A DNA stretch of 64,000 nt from Heterohyrax brucei (Eukaryota > Chordata > Mammalia > Hyracoidea > Procaviidae). The DNA lies in assembly GCA_028571685.1 (NCBI GenBank), contig CM053143.1, positions 67,001-131,000 on the forward strand, read 5' to 3'. Below the pieces are notes generated by a model that had not been told where the DNA came from, did no database searches, and saw only the letters and a list, made by a program, of their open reading frames with translations. Of this stretch, positions 44,816-55,327 are shown in pieces; positions within the stretch are counted from its first letter, which is position 1; every line of letters begins with the position of its first letter. The translations under genes were made by a program, and so were the position numbers.

Positions 44816-45097
44816 TCAGATCACTCTCTCAGTTCCCACCATTTCGCATAGGGGACAAAGGAGGGGTGGGCCCTGTGTGGGCTGGCCCTGTTGCTGGGAG
44901 CAGGTGTGGCTACCGACTGGGGAGGGTAAGGGAGGACTGGGTATGGTAATGTCTGGGGATGTGGGTAGAGATGATAGTAGGGGAGCTGCTGGGTGTGATG
45001 GCTCAGGGTAGGGTGGGGGTCTCTGGGGAGGAGGCGAGAGGGACTCTGGTGAGTCAGAGAATGAAGAGGTCAGCTCAGGTGGAGGGTTGGGATCCAT
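44816..45097 (-). pseudogene. gag Pro-rich p12-like remnant with PPPY late motif
   Basis: A Pro/Ser-rich 93-codon frame contains PPPY (residues 27-30; Tyr codon 45010-45008), the motif by which gammaretroviral Gag recruits NEDD4-type ubiquitin ligases for budding. It lies between the matrix and capsid remnants, as expected. Confidence 0.85.
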
Positions 45098-45325
45098 TTG
45101 GTCAGTCCCTTTGTTAGCTTGGATGGGGGTTTCTCTGGCTAAGAGGATTTGAGTGATATTACACGGGGAGAGGAGTGAAAGACGGGAGTGCAGATAGAGA
45201 AAAGCTTGGACCTAGGGGACTTCCGGCCATTTGCCTGTACGTGGACAGAAGTTGTCGAGGTCTATTAGAACTCCGTAATCAAAGGTTCCCTGTTCAGGCC
45301 ATTTAGACCCATTATCTAATGGGTA

Positions 45326-45460
45326 CTAAGGCCAGGCGGTGGTGCAATAAAAGATAAGGCGCTTAGGGCACAGGTCTTGAGCCAGCCCCAGAGCCTGGAA
45401 GTTATGTAGGAGGCAGCCCAAAGGAGTGGACAGGTCAGGCTTCGAGTTCTGGTTTCCCAT
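45326..45460 (-). pseudogene. gag matrix N-terminus
   Basis: ATG at 45460-45458 opens 'MGNQNSKPD', with a Gly2 myristoylation-type start. The frame meets TAG at 45328-45326 after 44 codons. The reading frame continues for some distance beyond that stop, so this is a point nonsense change. Upstream 45461-45947 is leader sequence. Confidence 0.87.
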
Positions 45461-45947
45461 GTTTCTGCACCCCGTGGAAAGAACCTTCTGAAGAGAGTGA
45501 TGTCTCACTTGTTCAGAAAGGGTCTTGTGGACGGATGGTCTCAGAGTCACAGGGGACGTCTCCCAACTGTGTTTTTCTGAGACTCAAGCCTAACAGTCGT
45601 GGAGGTACCTCTGACGTGGTACCACAGTTTTGTAGACAGTCAGGAGGCAGAGACACCAGAAGGGTGGAAATTAGGTGGACCAGAACTCGCCCAGAACTCA
45701 CCCAGCATCGGACTGGAGTGAGAAGGGTTTAGGAGGTTGAGTTGGGGAGGGATGGGTCTGGTTGAGGGGATTGGTTACTTACCCTAAGTGGTGAGTGGAG
45801 GAGGCCTGAAGTTCCTGATTCATTCAAGGAAAAATAAGTCAGGAGAGAGTGAGACAGAGGGTGAGGAGTGGGCACCTGCCTGCAGGCCCTCTCGGTCAGG
45901 AGAGAGAGGGAGACAAAGGGTGAGGGGTGGGCACGTGGCCACACCCC

Positions 45948-45965
45948 TCCCGGGTGTCGGCACCA
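45948..45965 (-). promoter_or_regulatory. Primer-binding site, tRNA-Phe-like
   Basis: The minus strand reads TGGTGCCGACACCCGGGA, two bases after the 5' LTR end. It matches the complement of the tRNA-Phe 3' end (TGGTGCCGAAACCCGGGA) at 17 of 18 positions, recalled from the tRNA consensus. This would place the element with the F-type class I ERVs. Confidence 0.8.
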
Positions 45966-45967
45966 AA

Positions 45968-46446
45968 TGTTAGAGATTTTTTGGGTGCAGTGAGTTTCAC
46001 TTAATTGAAACTATGTAGAGGAAAAACCAGAGAGAGGAGGAGAAAGAAAAGGAAAAGTTTATTTGCGTCCCGGGCAGCTTTACAGAGCTCCCAGGAAGGA
46101 GCCTGCTAAACCGCGCTCTGGCTCGGAGGGCTGGAGGTTTGTAAAGGGGCCCGGCGGACCTTATTGAGGACAGCGCTGAAAACAGCGCCCGTGAAGATGA
46201 GAAGATGAGAATGGTGTTAGTGGCAAGTAGCCTATGGGGTTGTGGGCAATTAAAGTTACTTAATTAGCATAAGGGGGTTTCTTTTCAGTGGAGTTGATCC
46301 TATGGGAAAGGAGTGATAGCTATTCGGGCTGGGCAGCTCGTCTCATTTCAATAGAATTTCAGGAATAGCTGGCAGATAAAATGTTTTGACTTCGGCTGTG
46401 CCACTCCGGGAATGGTAGGGAAGGGGGCTTGGGTTTCATACTAACA
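45968..46446 (-). repeat. 5' LTR of the provirus
   Basis: 479 bp, TG..CA ends intact (minus strand 'tgttagtatgaaaccc' to 'aaaaatctctaaca'). Same order of elements as the 3' LTR: AATAAA at 46063-46058, a degraded TATA at about 46147-46138, and an extra 'gatgagaa' copy near 46196-46208. Confidence 0.93.
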
Positions 46447-47258
46447 GAATCCTTTGAAACTGCAGCATGAAGCTTGAAATTTTCCATCAGTGTTTTTCAG
46501 CTTTAGAAATGGCAATTGTGTTCTTCCTTTACAGTTTTCTAACCCCAGGTCTTTTTGCATTTCATTATAGTACTGTATTTTGTCTTTTTGAGCTGTCCTT
46601 TGAAATTTTCTGTTCTGTTCTTTTATTTCATTATTTCTATGGCTTACTGTAGCTACTTTGTGTTCAAGAGCACATTTCAGAGTCTTGTCTGACATCCACT
46701 TTGGTCTTTTCTTCTTTTCAATGACATTTTGCTTTCTTTATTCATGATAACCTTGATGTCATTCTGCAACCCGTCTGGTCTTTGGTCAGTGTGTCAAATC
46801 CGTTCTTGAGATGGTCTCTAAATTCAGGTGCAATATACTCAACATTTTTCTTTGGAAGTTCTTGAAGACTTATTTTAATTTTCTTCCATTTCAACTTGCA
46901 CTTGCTTATGAGCAATTGCTGTTCTTTTCAGTTGGACACTAGCCTTGTTCTGACTAATGATGTTGAGCTTTTCCATTGTCTCTTCCCACAGATGTAGTCT
47001 ATTTCATTTCTGTGTAATATATGCAAAGAGGTTCATGTTTATAGTCACTGTTTATGTTGTTGAAAAAGGTATTTGCAATCAATAAGCTGTTGGTCTTGAA
47101 CAATTCTGTCATGTCAAGCATGATTTCTATAACCAAGGCCATATTTTCCAATTTCTGATTTTTTCTTATTTGTTTCTAACTTTCACATTCCAATCATGAA
47201 TCATTATCAATGCATTTTGACTGCTTGTTTGATAAAGTTCCAAGTGCAGAAGTTGGTG
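46447..47258 (-). mobile_element. RTE, third part of the split element
   Basis: Endonuclease/linker portion of the RTE whose 3' parts are at 39195-40084 and 40556-40676. It is paralogous to 1-796. It ends at the 5' end of the following L1. Confidence 0.85.
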
Positions 47259-48736
47259 AGAGGTGGGACCAAGATGGTGGACTAGACACACATCTCCTCA
47301 ATTCCCTCTGAGAACTAAGGCCTGGAAAAATAATTGAACAGAGTAGTATAGACATTCTGGGAGCCCCAAGATCAGGTGCAGGATTGCAAGATTGGACTGG
47401 GCATGGGGAAGGGGGGGAATCACCTCTGCCAGAGGTGAGACAATGGTGCAGCGAATCCTGGTTCTGCTGGCTCAGTGGCTGAGAGTACTACAGGTATGGA
47501 CACCTTCTTTGTTAACCAAGAGACTGGGTCTGCTGAGCCTGTGAGCTTGGCATGGGCTAGCTGCTTTGCTGAACTGCAGTGGCTAAGTAAACAGCCTATC
47601 TTGCAACAGCAAGACTGTGCTTGGGACAGCCCCGTCTACAGAACCCAACAGCAGCTGGACACCGAGAGTGCCAGTGCCCCTGTTCCCTCTGTTCTCTGAG
47701 CTGGTCCATAGACACTGCTGACTCATTGCAGAAGAGGCAGTTCAGTCATGATGCCATCTTGGCCAGCTGAGAGGTGAAGTCAGCCATGCCTAATGGCTCA
47801 GCTGGGGGTAATCCCCATGCTGAACAACAGTGCCTGTCTGGATAGTGCTTCCCTGATGAGAAAAACTATTCTTAAGACAGTTGCACCTAGAGAATGTAGT
47901 GGCAGCTAGCGGCTGAGTGTGGTGGTGCCCTAAATCCTCCGTTCTTTGAGCCATGTCATAGCATATGCAGGGCCCACGAGGTGGTGTTTTTGCAGGGCCG
48001 GCGACCGCTGAGGACCTGGCTTGTAGTAGCGACAGCTACTCAAACCCTCTCTCAGTAGAAAAACAGCTTTTAAGATAAGAGCAGCTAGAGAGTGTAGTGG
48101 TGACTGGCAGCTGAGTGTGGTGGCACCGTTTTCACCATCCTTCACTGAGCAACTTCACAGAGTTGGCTGATGCTCTCCCAGACACTGCATAAGTAAACTG
48201 ATGCCTTTGCCAACCAGGAGGCAGGGCCTGCCACCCCTGAGGGCTCAGCGGCTTTCAGCTGCCACTGGACAGCATCGCTCTTAGGAGAAAAACAGTTTTT
48301 AAGCTAAGCACATCTGGAGAACGCAGCAGTCACTGGCAGCCATTTGCAGTAGTCTCCATTTCCCCTCCCTTCACTGAGCTACACCATAGTCTCAACTGGC
48401 AGAATGCCAGATAGTTGGCACAAGTAGCTTGCCATCTTTATCAGTCAGGAGGCTGGGCTTGCCACTGCTCATAGCCTAACTGAGGCCAGTCACCAAGCCA
48501 AGCAACACTGCAGGGCTTGACAGAGTCTATACAGCCACAGAAGCTATACATTATAAGTCAGCTGCACCAAGAGAACACAGTGATGGCTGGCAACCAAATC
48601 TAACAGTGCCCTTACTTACTTGATTCTTAGAACTATACCAGAGCTCCCACTTGTGTAACACTGGAGAAACTGAGCAGCTCCTTGATGGCACAAAGACAGC
48701 AAGCAATATCTAACCATGTAAAGAAGCAGACCACCA
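47259..48736 (+). promoter_or_regulatory. L1 5'UTR with internal repeats
   Basis: It begins 'gagaggtgggaccaagatgg'. It is longer than the 5'UTR at 9661 because a segment of about 200-220 bp recurs: 'ctgagtgtggtgg..c' and 'agagaatgtagtggca'-type phrases at about 47890, 48090 and 48315, each followed by a 'ttc..gagc.a' stretch. Tandem 5'UTR monomers are known for several mammalian L1 lineages and can carry promoter activity. Confidence 0.75.
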
Positions 48737-49612
48737 TGGCTCCAGAAAACTCCCCCAAAAAGAATCAAAAAACTCCCCAGGTGAAGAAGCCTTTCTGAAA
48801 TTACTAGAGGTAAAACAAAAAAGAATTACATATAGAGCCCATCTAGAGATTAAACAAAATATAGCAGAATAAAATGAAAAATTAAGTAAGCTATATGAAC
48901 TGCTACAACATCAATGATGTGGAATCCAGCAGATCACTAACAAAATGACAGAATTAGACAATTCAATCCAAAGCCAAAAGAGCAGAATTGAGGAGACAGA
49001 AGTCAGACTTAGTGATCTTGAGGACAGAGCAAATGACACCAGCATTTATGAGGAGAAATCAGAGAAAAGAAATAAGAAACCTGTGGAACTCTATTAAGGG
49101 GAATAATCTACAACTAATTGGAGTTCCTGAACATGGACAGATAGCTTAAAATACAGACAGTATTGTTGGGTTGCTGACAGAAAACTTCCCTGAAATTATG
49201 GAAAAAGAGAACATAGATATCCAAGACATGTATCAAATGCCACAAAAATGAGACCCCAAAAGAAAGACTTCAAGACAGATTATAATCAAGCTTAATAAAA
49301 TGAAACATAAACAGATACTATTAAAGGCAGTGAGGCTCAAAGCAAAGCTAACATTCAGAAGGAAACCCCATAGGCTTTTGTGTGACTTCTTGGCAGAAGC
49401 AATGTTGGTGAGGAAGCAGTGGAATGACACATTTAAAGCCTTGAAGGAGAAAAACTTCCAACAAAGAATTATATATCCTGAAAAACTATGTCACAAATAC
49501 GACAGTGAAATCAAGACATTCTATGATTAACTGAAGCTCAGAGACTTTGCAAAAACCAAACCAAAACTACAAGAAATATTGAAAGAAGCTCTTTGTTTGC
49601 AAAAACAGTAAC
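48737..49612 (+). pseudogene. L1 ORF1 remnant
   Basis: ATG at 48737 with 'MAPENSPKKNQKTPQVKK', then a stop at about 48796. The coiled-coil region (48800-49080) and C-terminal domain ('RLKAKLTFRRKP', 'LKEKNFQQRIIYP', 'KPKLQEILKEAL') follow in broken frames. The overall layout matches the ORF1 at 10665. Confidence 0.88.
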
Positions 49613-50048
49613 ACCAGATGTATAGTTAAAGATGCAATGTAGGACACAGCATCCAGAGTGCTACTGAGTTAGGGAAGTCACAAAGTTCAACCAAAGCTAA
49701 AATATTAAAAGTAGGGAACCAGAGATCTTAGCACAAAAACTATGGCATCATCACACTATAAAGAGGGATATATCACACCTGCTATGACCCTTTCAGATAG
49801 AGATGAAATTAAGGAGATATACAGAAGTTAAAGTTTGGTTTAAAGTTAGAACATTAAAGGGGATCAAAGCAGTAGCCACAACACAAACTAACAATGCTAC
49901 TGTCAAAACAAGAAACATAACAGGAGTCTCAATAAACATAAAACCAACAGTGAAAAGGATGAAAAGTAAAACCCAGAAGGAAAAATTATCCAGAACTGAA
50001 TATTAAGAGGAACAAAGAAAACATCAACACAAAAATAAAGGCACCAAA

Positions 50049-51166
50049 ATGACTGTACTGAACACATACATCTCAATAGTTACACTGAATATGAATGGAT
50101 TGAATGCACCAATAAAGAGACAGAGAGCCACAGCTTGGATCAAAAAACGTGGCCCATCTACATGTTGCTTACAAGAAACATACCTTAGACTCAATGATGT
50201 GAACAAACTGAAAATCAAAGGATGGAAAAATATATACCACGCTGACAACATGCAAAGAAGAGCAGGACTGGTAATACTAACTTCAGATAACACCAGTTTT
50301 AGTATAAAACCCAATATTGTAGACAAGCATAGTCACTATTTATTGCTGGAAGTTTCAATACATAAAGAAGATATAACAACATTAAATATTTATGCAACCA
50401 ATATCAGAGAATATAAATACATCAGACAGACACCAACAACATTGAAAAATGAAATAGATCACTCCACAACAATAGTAGGAGACTTCAACACTCTACTTTT
50501 AGTAATGAACAGATCATCCAGAAAAAGCTCAGTAAAGACACTGAAGACCTTATTAATAAGCAACAATCAACCAAAAAGATGTCACTGACATGCACAGAAA
50601 TCTTTACCCAACAATAGACAAGTACATCTTCTTTCCAAGTGCACACAGAACATTCTCCAGAAGAGACCACATATTAAGTCATAAAGCAAGTCTCAACAAA
50701 ATCCAGACCATTGAATTACTACAGTGTGTTTTTGGACCATATAGCCATAAAAGTCGAAATCAACAGCAAAAAAAAAAAAACACGAGTAGAAATTTGAACT
50801 CATGAAAAAGGAACAATACCTTGCTCAAAAATTCATGGGTTATAGAAAAAAATCAAAGATGCAATGAAGAACTTAAGGAATCAAATGGGAATGAAAGCAT
50901 GCCCTACCAGATCCTATGGGATACAGCAAAAGTAGTGCTTAGGGGTCAGTTTATCTCTATAAATGCACATGTCTGGAATGAATAAAGGGCCCAAACCAAA
51001 GAATTAACCCTACAACTTGAAGAAGTAGAAAGAGAACAACAAAAGAACCCCTAGGGCGCCAGAAGAAAACGGAAAATAAAGATTAGAGCAGAACTAAATG
51101 AATTAGACAATAGAAAAACAATGGAAAGAACTGACAAAACCAAAAGCTGGTTCTCTGAAAAGATCA
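50049..51166 (+). pseudogene. L1 ORF2 N-terminal remnant (endonuclease)
   Basis: ATG at 50049 opens 179 codons of endonuclease with 'NMNGLNAPIKRQ', 'CCLQETYL' (the His after Glu-Thr is Tyr) and 'VGDFNTLL'. A frameshift near 50580 leads to the rest of the domain (50590-50805, with an 'RRDHI' in the R-I-D-H-V position). Stops at 50983 and elsewhere are visible. The RT domain is absent because of the 51166 break. Confidence 0.9.
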
Positions 51167-52740
51167 ACAAAGGCTGGGGCACCACTGTGGTATACGGACC
51201 CCAAAGTGATCGGAAAGAGGTGCAAAGAAACCTCCGAGTGAAGAAACGAGTTTAGGAAAACCGCCTTTGCCTTCCAGAGGCATCCAGCGAACCCGCCTGA
51301 GGGCGTTTGCCCTAAGCAGCCGAGAGACCTGCCCGGCCACGGAAGTAGTCTTGCTTCTTTTAGGGCCCTCGGGGCAGGTCAGAGAGATCAGCTGGAAGAA
51401 CTGAGGAAACAGTGGTGTTCCTCAGCTGAGCGTTGGCAGGGATGGACTCGCCTGCCCTTGGGAAGCCCTGCCTCGGAAACGCTTAGGGAAGAGGGGCGTC
51501 TGTTTCGGGAGTGGCTGCCTCTCTCTCACTCAGACAAGCGCTGGGGCAGCACTGGGATCTGCGGCCACCGAAGGGATCGGAAAGAGGGGGGAAAAGCCCC
51601 CGCGTGAGTGCACGCAGCCAGAGAAGCCGCCGCGCCCGGCAGCACCCTGCCCGAAGGCCTTTGCTCTCCGCGCCGGCTCCTCCAACCGCGGAACTCGGCT
51701 GGGACGCCGCCGGGGCCCCGGGCCGCGCTGCCGCCGGAGAGCCTCGGCCTGGGCGCGGCGCTGAACGGCTGCCGCTCGCGCGGGTCGCTCGGAGGCACCT
51801 GGAGGGCCTGGGAAGTCCCCTTTGTTTCAAAGACCACGTGAGCTCGGAAAGGGTCTGCGGTGACGCGTTCTCGGGGAAACAGCCACGTGCCCTTGGAGAA
51901 CGCAAGTGCGGCCGCCCAGAGACGTGGAGGAGCTGCTGGTACGGATTCCTCCAGGTCGAAGCTTACCTACCTTTCACCAAATCTAATGCTACAGGGTGCT
52001 TTTCGGCTGTGGCAACGTCAAAGGGATTCGGGAGAGGTCAAAAGAAACCTCAGAGAGAGTCAAGAGAAACGGTGTGTCCCTTTCGGCTACACACAGCGCC
52101 ACCCTCCCTGGAAATCGTGGGCTCCGGCGGCATACAGGCGAGCCGAAGCCGCCGCCTTGCCTTCGCTGCTGGCATTGGTGGAAGTCTTCCACAAAGGCTT
52201 GAACTAGAGCCCTCACACAGATGGCCTTCCGTGTGCTTTTCTTTAGTGCCATAAGGACCCTTCGCTGAGAGACCTAGCTGGCTGTGGAAGTTGGCCGGGG
52301 TCTTTGAGGGCCGTCAGAGTGGGCCACAGAGAGAAGCTGGAAGAACTGAGGAAACAATGGTGTTTCCCAGTGGAGCATTCTTAGGGACAGAATCACACGC
52401 CCTTTGGAAGCACTGCCCCCAAAATGCTTAGAAAAGTGGAAGAGCGGCTTCGGTTTCGGGAGAGGGAAACCTAGCTAGGTCTCACGCGAACAAATGCTGA
52501 CACACTACTGTGGTCTGCGGACACCGAAGGGATTGGCAAGAGGTGGAAAGAAACCTCCGAGTGGATCAGCTCGGCCAGAGAAGGGAGGCGAGTGTTCTGG
52601 GAGAGACAGGCCCACACTGAAGGAAAGAGTCAGATCCATGGTGTTTGCCCAGTTACACACAATGTCGCTCGCTGACTCCTCAAGTCCAAGTGGACTTTCC
52701 ACACAGTTATCTCCAGTGACGTGAATGCCCGCCAACCTTC
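51167..52740. repeat. GC/CpG-rich degenerate tandem block, about four units
   Basis: Units start near 51172, 51538, 52003 and 52494 with variants of 'gctggggcaccactgtggt', 'ggatcggaaagaggtg' and 'aaagaaacctccgagtg'. Spacings are 366, 465 and 491 bp. A second shared block, 'gctggaagaactgaggaaac', is at about 51391 and 52335. CpG is dense, especially 51590-51800 and 52090-52170, in sharp contrast to the AT-rich neighbourhood. A 247-codon ORF (51511-52254, plus) and overlapping frames on both strands are explained by GC richness and show no domain. I do not recognise the family; a satellite, an LTR with repeated U3 or a CpG-island relic are all possible. Confidence 0.75.
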
Positions 52741-53398
52741 TTGCTGCCTGCACATGGGGCAGCTGTTTCCCGGTAGGTCAGGTCTGTGAAATCCCATGTA
52801 CTTCTGGTGCTAATTTTACTCTCCACATGCTCAGTGCGACTTCTGAACTTTCCGTTTGATGTTCTGAGCTTCCAAGACATCACGTGTGCTGGATTCATTT
52901 GTTCTATGGGGACTGCATTGCTAGAAGCATCCGTCTACTCCGCTATCTTGGCCTCGCTTCTCAGCACGATGAGATTGTATGTGCTGTGATTATTTCCATG
53001 ACAGAATCCGTGCAGTCAGTTGGTTGACAGGGATTTTCCTTGGGAGGGGTGGCCTGCCTCAGATATGAGTGGGCCTTCTGGAAAGGCGCACAGGCTTTTG
53101 CTTCCACTGGATACTACAGCTGGCTCTCATTCCTCCTCCTTCCATTCCTTGGGACTTGAGCTAACAGCTTATCTGCCACCTTGCCTGCCAGTCTTTGCAG
53201 CTTGCAAGCAACAGCCTTGCTCTTCTACTTGCAGATGTTGGGTTCATGAGCATCTGAGGCCACAAGAATAACAACAGCCTCCAGGGTAATCCACATTCCG
53301 GTCTCTACGAACATTTTGGTCACTTTCCAGGAATAAATCTGTATATGTATTTATAGACTTTACTGCTGTTGCTTCTCTAGAGAAGCCAAACTAAGACA
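52741..53398 (+). mobile_element. LTR-like fragment after the GC-rich block
   Basis: The 3' part resembles the end of a MaLR/ERVL-like LTR ('aataaatctgtatatgtatt' and the end 'gcttctctagagaagccaaa', 'ctaagacag'). The first 280 bp (52741-53020) are not assignable and may belong to the preceding GC-rich repeat. The AATAAA-containing stretch near 53333 fits an LTR polyadenylation region. Confidence 0.5.
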
Positions 53399-54010
53399 GA
53401 CGTATGTAGAACACACCACCCAACTGCAGCGAAGTCAGCAAAATCTTTTCCACATTAAACATTTTCCAGAATATAAAACATTTTAGGACACAAATTAAAT
53501 CTCAGCAAAAAATCCAAAATACTGAGATAACACAAAGGATCTTTCCATGAAAGTAGAAATGTATAACAGGAAGAACAAGACAAAAACAAAAACATAGAAA
53601 CTGAATAACACTGTGTTTTAAACCCCCTGGGTATATATGTATATATTTTTCAAATCGAAGACGGGAAAACAAACAAACCAAACACCTGGACTCCACTGAG
53701 AATAAAGACCCAGCATACAGAAACCTTTGGGACACATCAAAGGCAGTGCTCAGAGGTCAGTTTATAGTAATAGATGCATCCAACACAACAGAAGATAAAA
53801 AATTAAAAGATTAAGATGACAACCTAAATGAACAGAGAATAGTAAAAGTAACCCACAGCCACCAGAAGAAGGAAGTAATAAAGAAACAAATAAAATAGTG
53901 AGTAGAAAAATCAACAAAGTCAACAAACCATTTGCCAGACTGACAAATATAAGAGAGAAAGTTAATAACTAAAACAGGGAAAGAAAGAGGTATATTATTA
54001 CTACAGACTC
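53399..54010 (+). mobile_element. Old L1 ORF2 fragment
   Basis: Endonuclease end and linker of an old L1: 'acattttccagaatataaaa', 'ggacacaaattaaatctcag', 'ggcagtgctcagaggtcagt' (also near 13383 and 50935), then 'aacaaaccatttgccagact'. Many stops. Older than the other L1s, judging by divergence. Confidence 0.82.
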
Positions 54011-54137
54011 ACCTAGAAAGGGTACTAGACTTGTTTCTCACGCCTTTCTGTCTGTCTAAAATACAAAGAAGTGTGATATTTGCACAATGGATAGGGAATG
54101 AATACCACTGTGTTTAGTAAATCACTATTTTATATAC

Positions 54138-54335
54138 AAGGAGCAGAGAGGTGACCAGTGCAGACTAGAAGGCAAATGTATTTGGACTGATAATAAATCC
54201 TACGTGCTATCTGAGAAAGACTAGGCCTTTTATTGTCTGGGCTGCAGGATTTATCAAACTAGTAATCACATGAATCTGGGAGTATTGTAGACTAAAACAT
54301 GTAAATTCAGTAAGTAAATGATAAAATATATTTTC
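54138..54335 (+). repeat. Inverted repeat, left arm
   Basis: About 200 bp beginning 'aaggagcagagaggtgacca' whose reverse complement is at 55328-55530. The longest exact shared stretch is the region around 'gtattgtagactaaaacatg' continuing through 'taaattcagtaagtaaatga'. Identity is about 85-90% by eye. The family is not recognised. Confidence 0.88.
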
Positions 54336-54352
54336 TAGGTATAGAAAAGACA

Positions 54353-54910
54353 TGTCTTAGTCATCTGGTACTAGTCTAACAGAAATACCATGACTGGACG
54401 GCTTAACAAAGACAAGTTTGTTCTCACACAATACAGTAGTCTAAAATTCTGAATTCAGGATACTGTCTCAGGGGAACTCACTCTTGGTCGGCTCTGGAGG
54501 AAAGTCTTTGTGCTCCATCATTCTTTCTTTGGTCTGAGAGCATCCTGGCACAGGAATCTCAGGTCTGAAGTATGTGCCTGGCTTTCCATGCTGCTTTCAT
54601 AGTGGTATGAGCTTCCCACTCTGCTTGCTTCCCTTTCCTTTCACCTCCTATAGGTTAAAGGAACAAAAGGTGGTACAAGCCACACTTTAGGGAAACTCCC
54701 TTTCCATTGGAGCAGAGAGATGACCTTAGGAAGGATGTTATAGTCCACCCTAATCCTATTTAACATAATCCATTCCATTAACCACAAGCAGAGATTATGA
54801 TTTACAGCATAAGAAAATCACAAAATGGAGTGCAATCATACAATGGTAGGAATCATGGCTCAGCCAAATTGTTACACACACTTTGGGGGGACACAAGTCA
54901 ATCCATAACA
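54353..54910 (-). mobile_element. MaLR/ERVL-type solo LTR inside the inverted-repeat loop
   Basis: Plus strand 'tgtcttagtcatctggtact' to 'cacaagtcaatccataaca', the same family as 11622-12078 and 36011-36539. Flanks 'agaca' and 'agata' may be a mutated 5-bp TSD. Confidence 0.82.
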
Positions 54911-55327
54911 AGATACATTAACACAAAGCATTGTCATTATTTTTATAAAGTCAGTTTATACATCTAGGAATATTCCCAACTTTTCTTCTGGTGAACACAC
55001 ATAATCTTGAGAGAATGAAGATAAAAATTTATGGGAATTATTAACAGGAGAATAAGTGCAGAAAAAGCTTTAAACAAGACTCTAAAGCATTTTGGGAATT
55101 GATCCCTAACTCATGTACTTTAAGCACTTGTTAATAATTCTCTGAGAGACACTAAGCTTAGAGCTAGGTGTTAAGGTCACTTGATCTTTAAACAGCAAGA
55201 ATTAAATTGGATGAAGAGTCTGCTGTTTATGTCAGAGACAGAAACCCCTCCCATTTTCTATTAAATCAAAACATGTAATAAATTAGGGAGAAAATGAAAT
55301 TCATCCCAAAATAACGAAACTTAATCT
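54911..55327. other. Loop remainder, unassigned
   Basis: AT-rich sequence between the solo LTR and the right inverted-repeat arm. No gene or recognisable repeat. Confidence 0.45.

Larger units (their letters stand above)
40672..46451 (-). mobile_element. Class I endogenous retrovirus, internally deleted provirus
   Basis: It comprises two related LTRs (40677-41145 and 45968-46446), a primer site, gag, protease, partial pol and env remnants, all reading on the minus strand. The 5-bp target duplication GAATC lies at 40672-40676 and 46447-46451. Total length is about 5.8 kb, against 8-9 kb for a complete gammaretrovirus-like provirus. The missing part lies between the RNase H start and the late surface-subunit region of env, so integrase is absent. 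LTR-LTR identity is roughly nine in ten by eye, plus a short GATGAGAA-type duplication in one LTR, indicating an old insertion. All genes are broken. Confidence 0.93.
47259..51166 (+). mobile_element. L1 with 5' end, truncated in ORF2
   Basis: 5'UTR (47259-48736), ORF1 remnant (48737-49612), inter-ORF (49613-50048) and ORF2 from its start to just past the endonuclease (51166). The break at 'aaaagatcaacaaa' is followed directly by a GC-rich, non-L1 tandem block. No 3'UTR or poly-A is present. Confidence 0.9.

Noticed and set aside
46467..46652. Short plus-strand ORF as a membrane peptide gene
   Set aside because: It is the antisense of an RTE fragment; hydrophobicity comes from T-rich sequence.
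51860..52207. Several overlapping ORFs in the GC-rich block as genes
   Set aside because: They overlap in multiple frames on both strands, as expected of GC-rich DNA, and show no domain or repeated frame between units.
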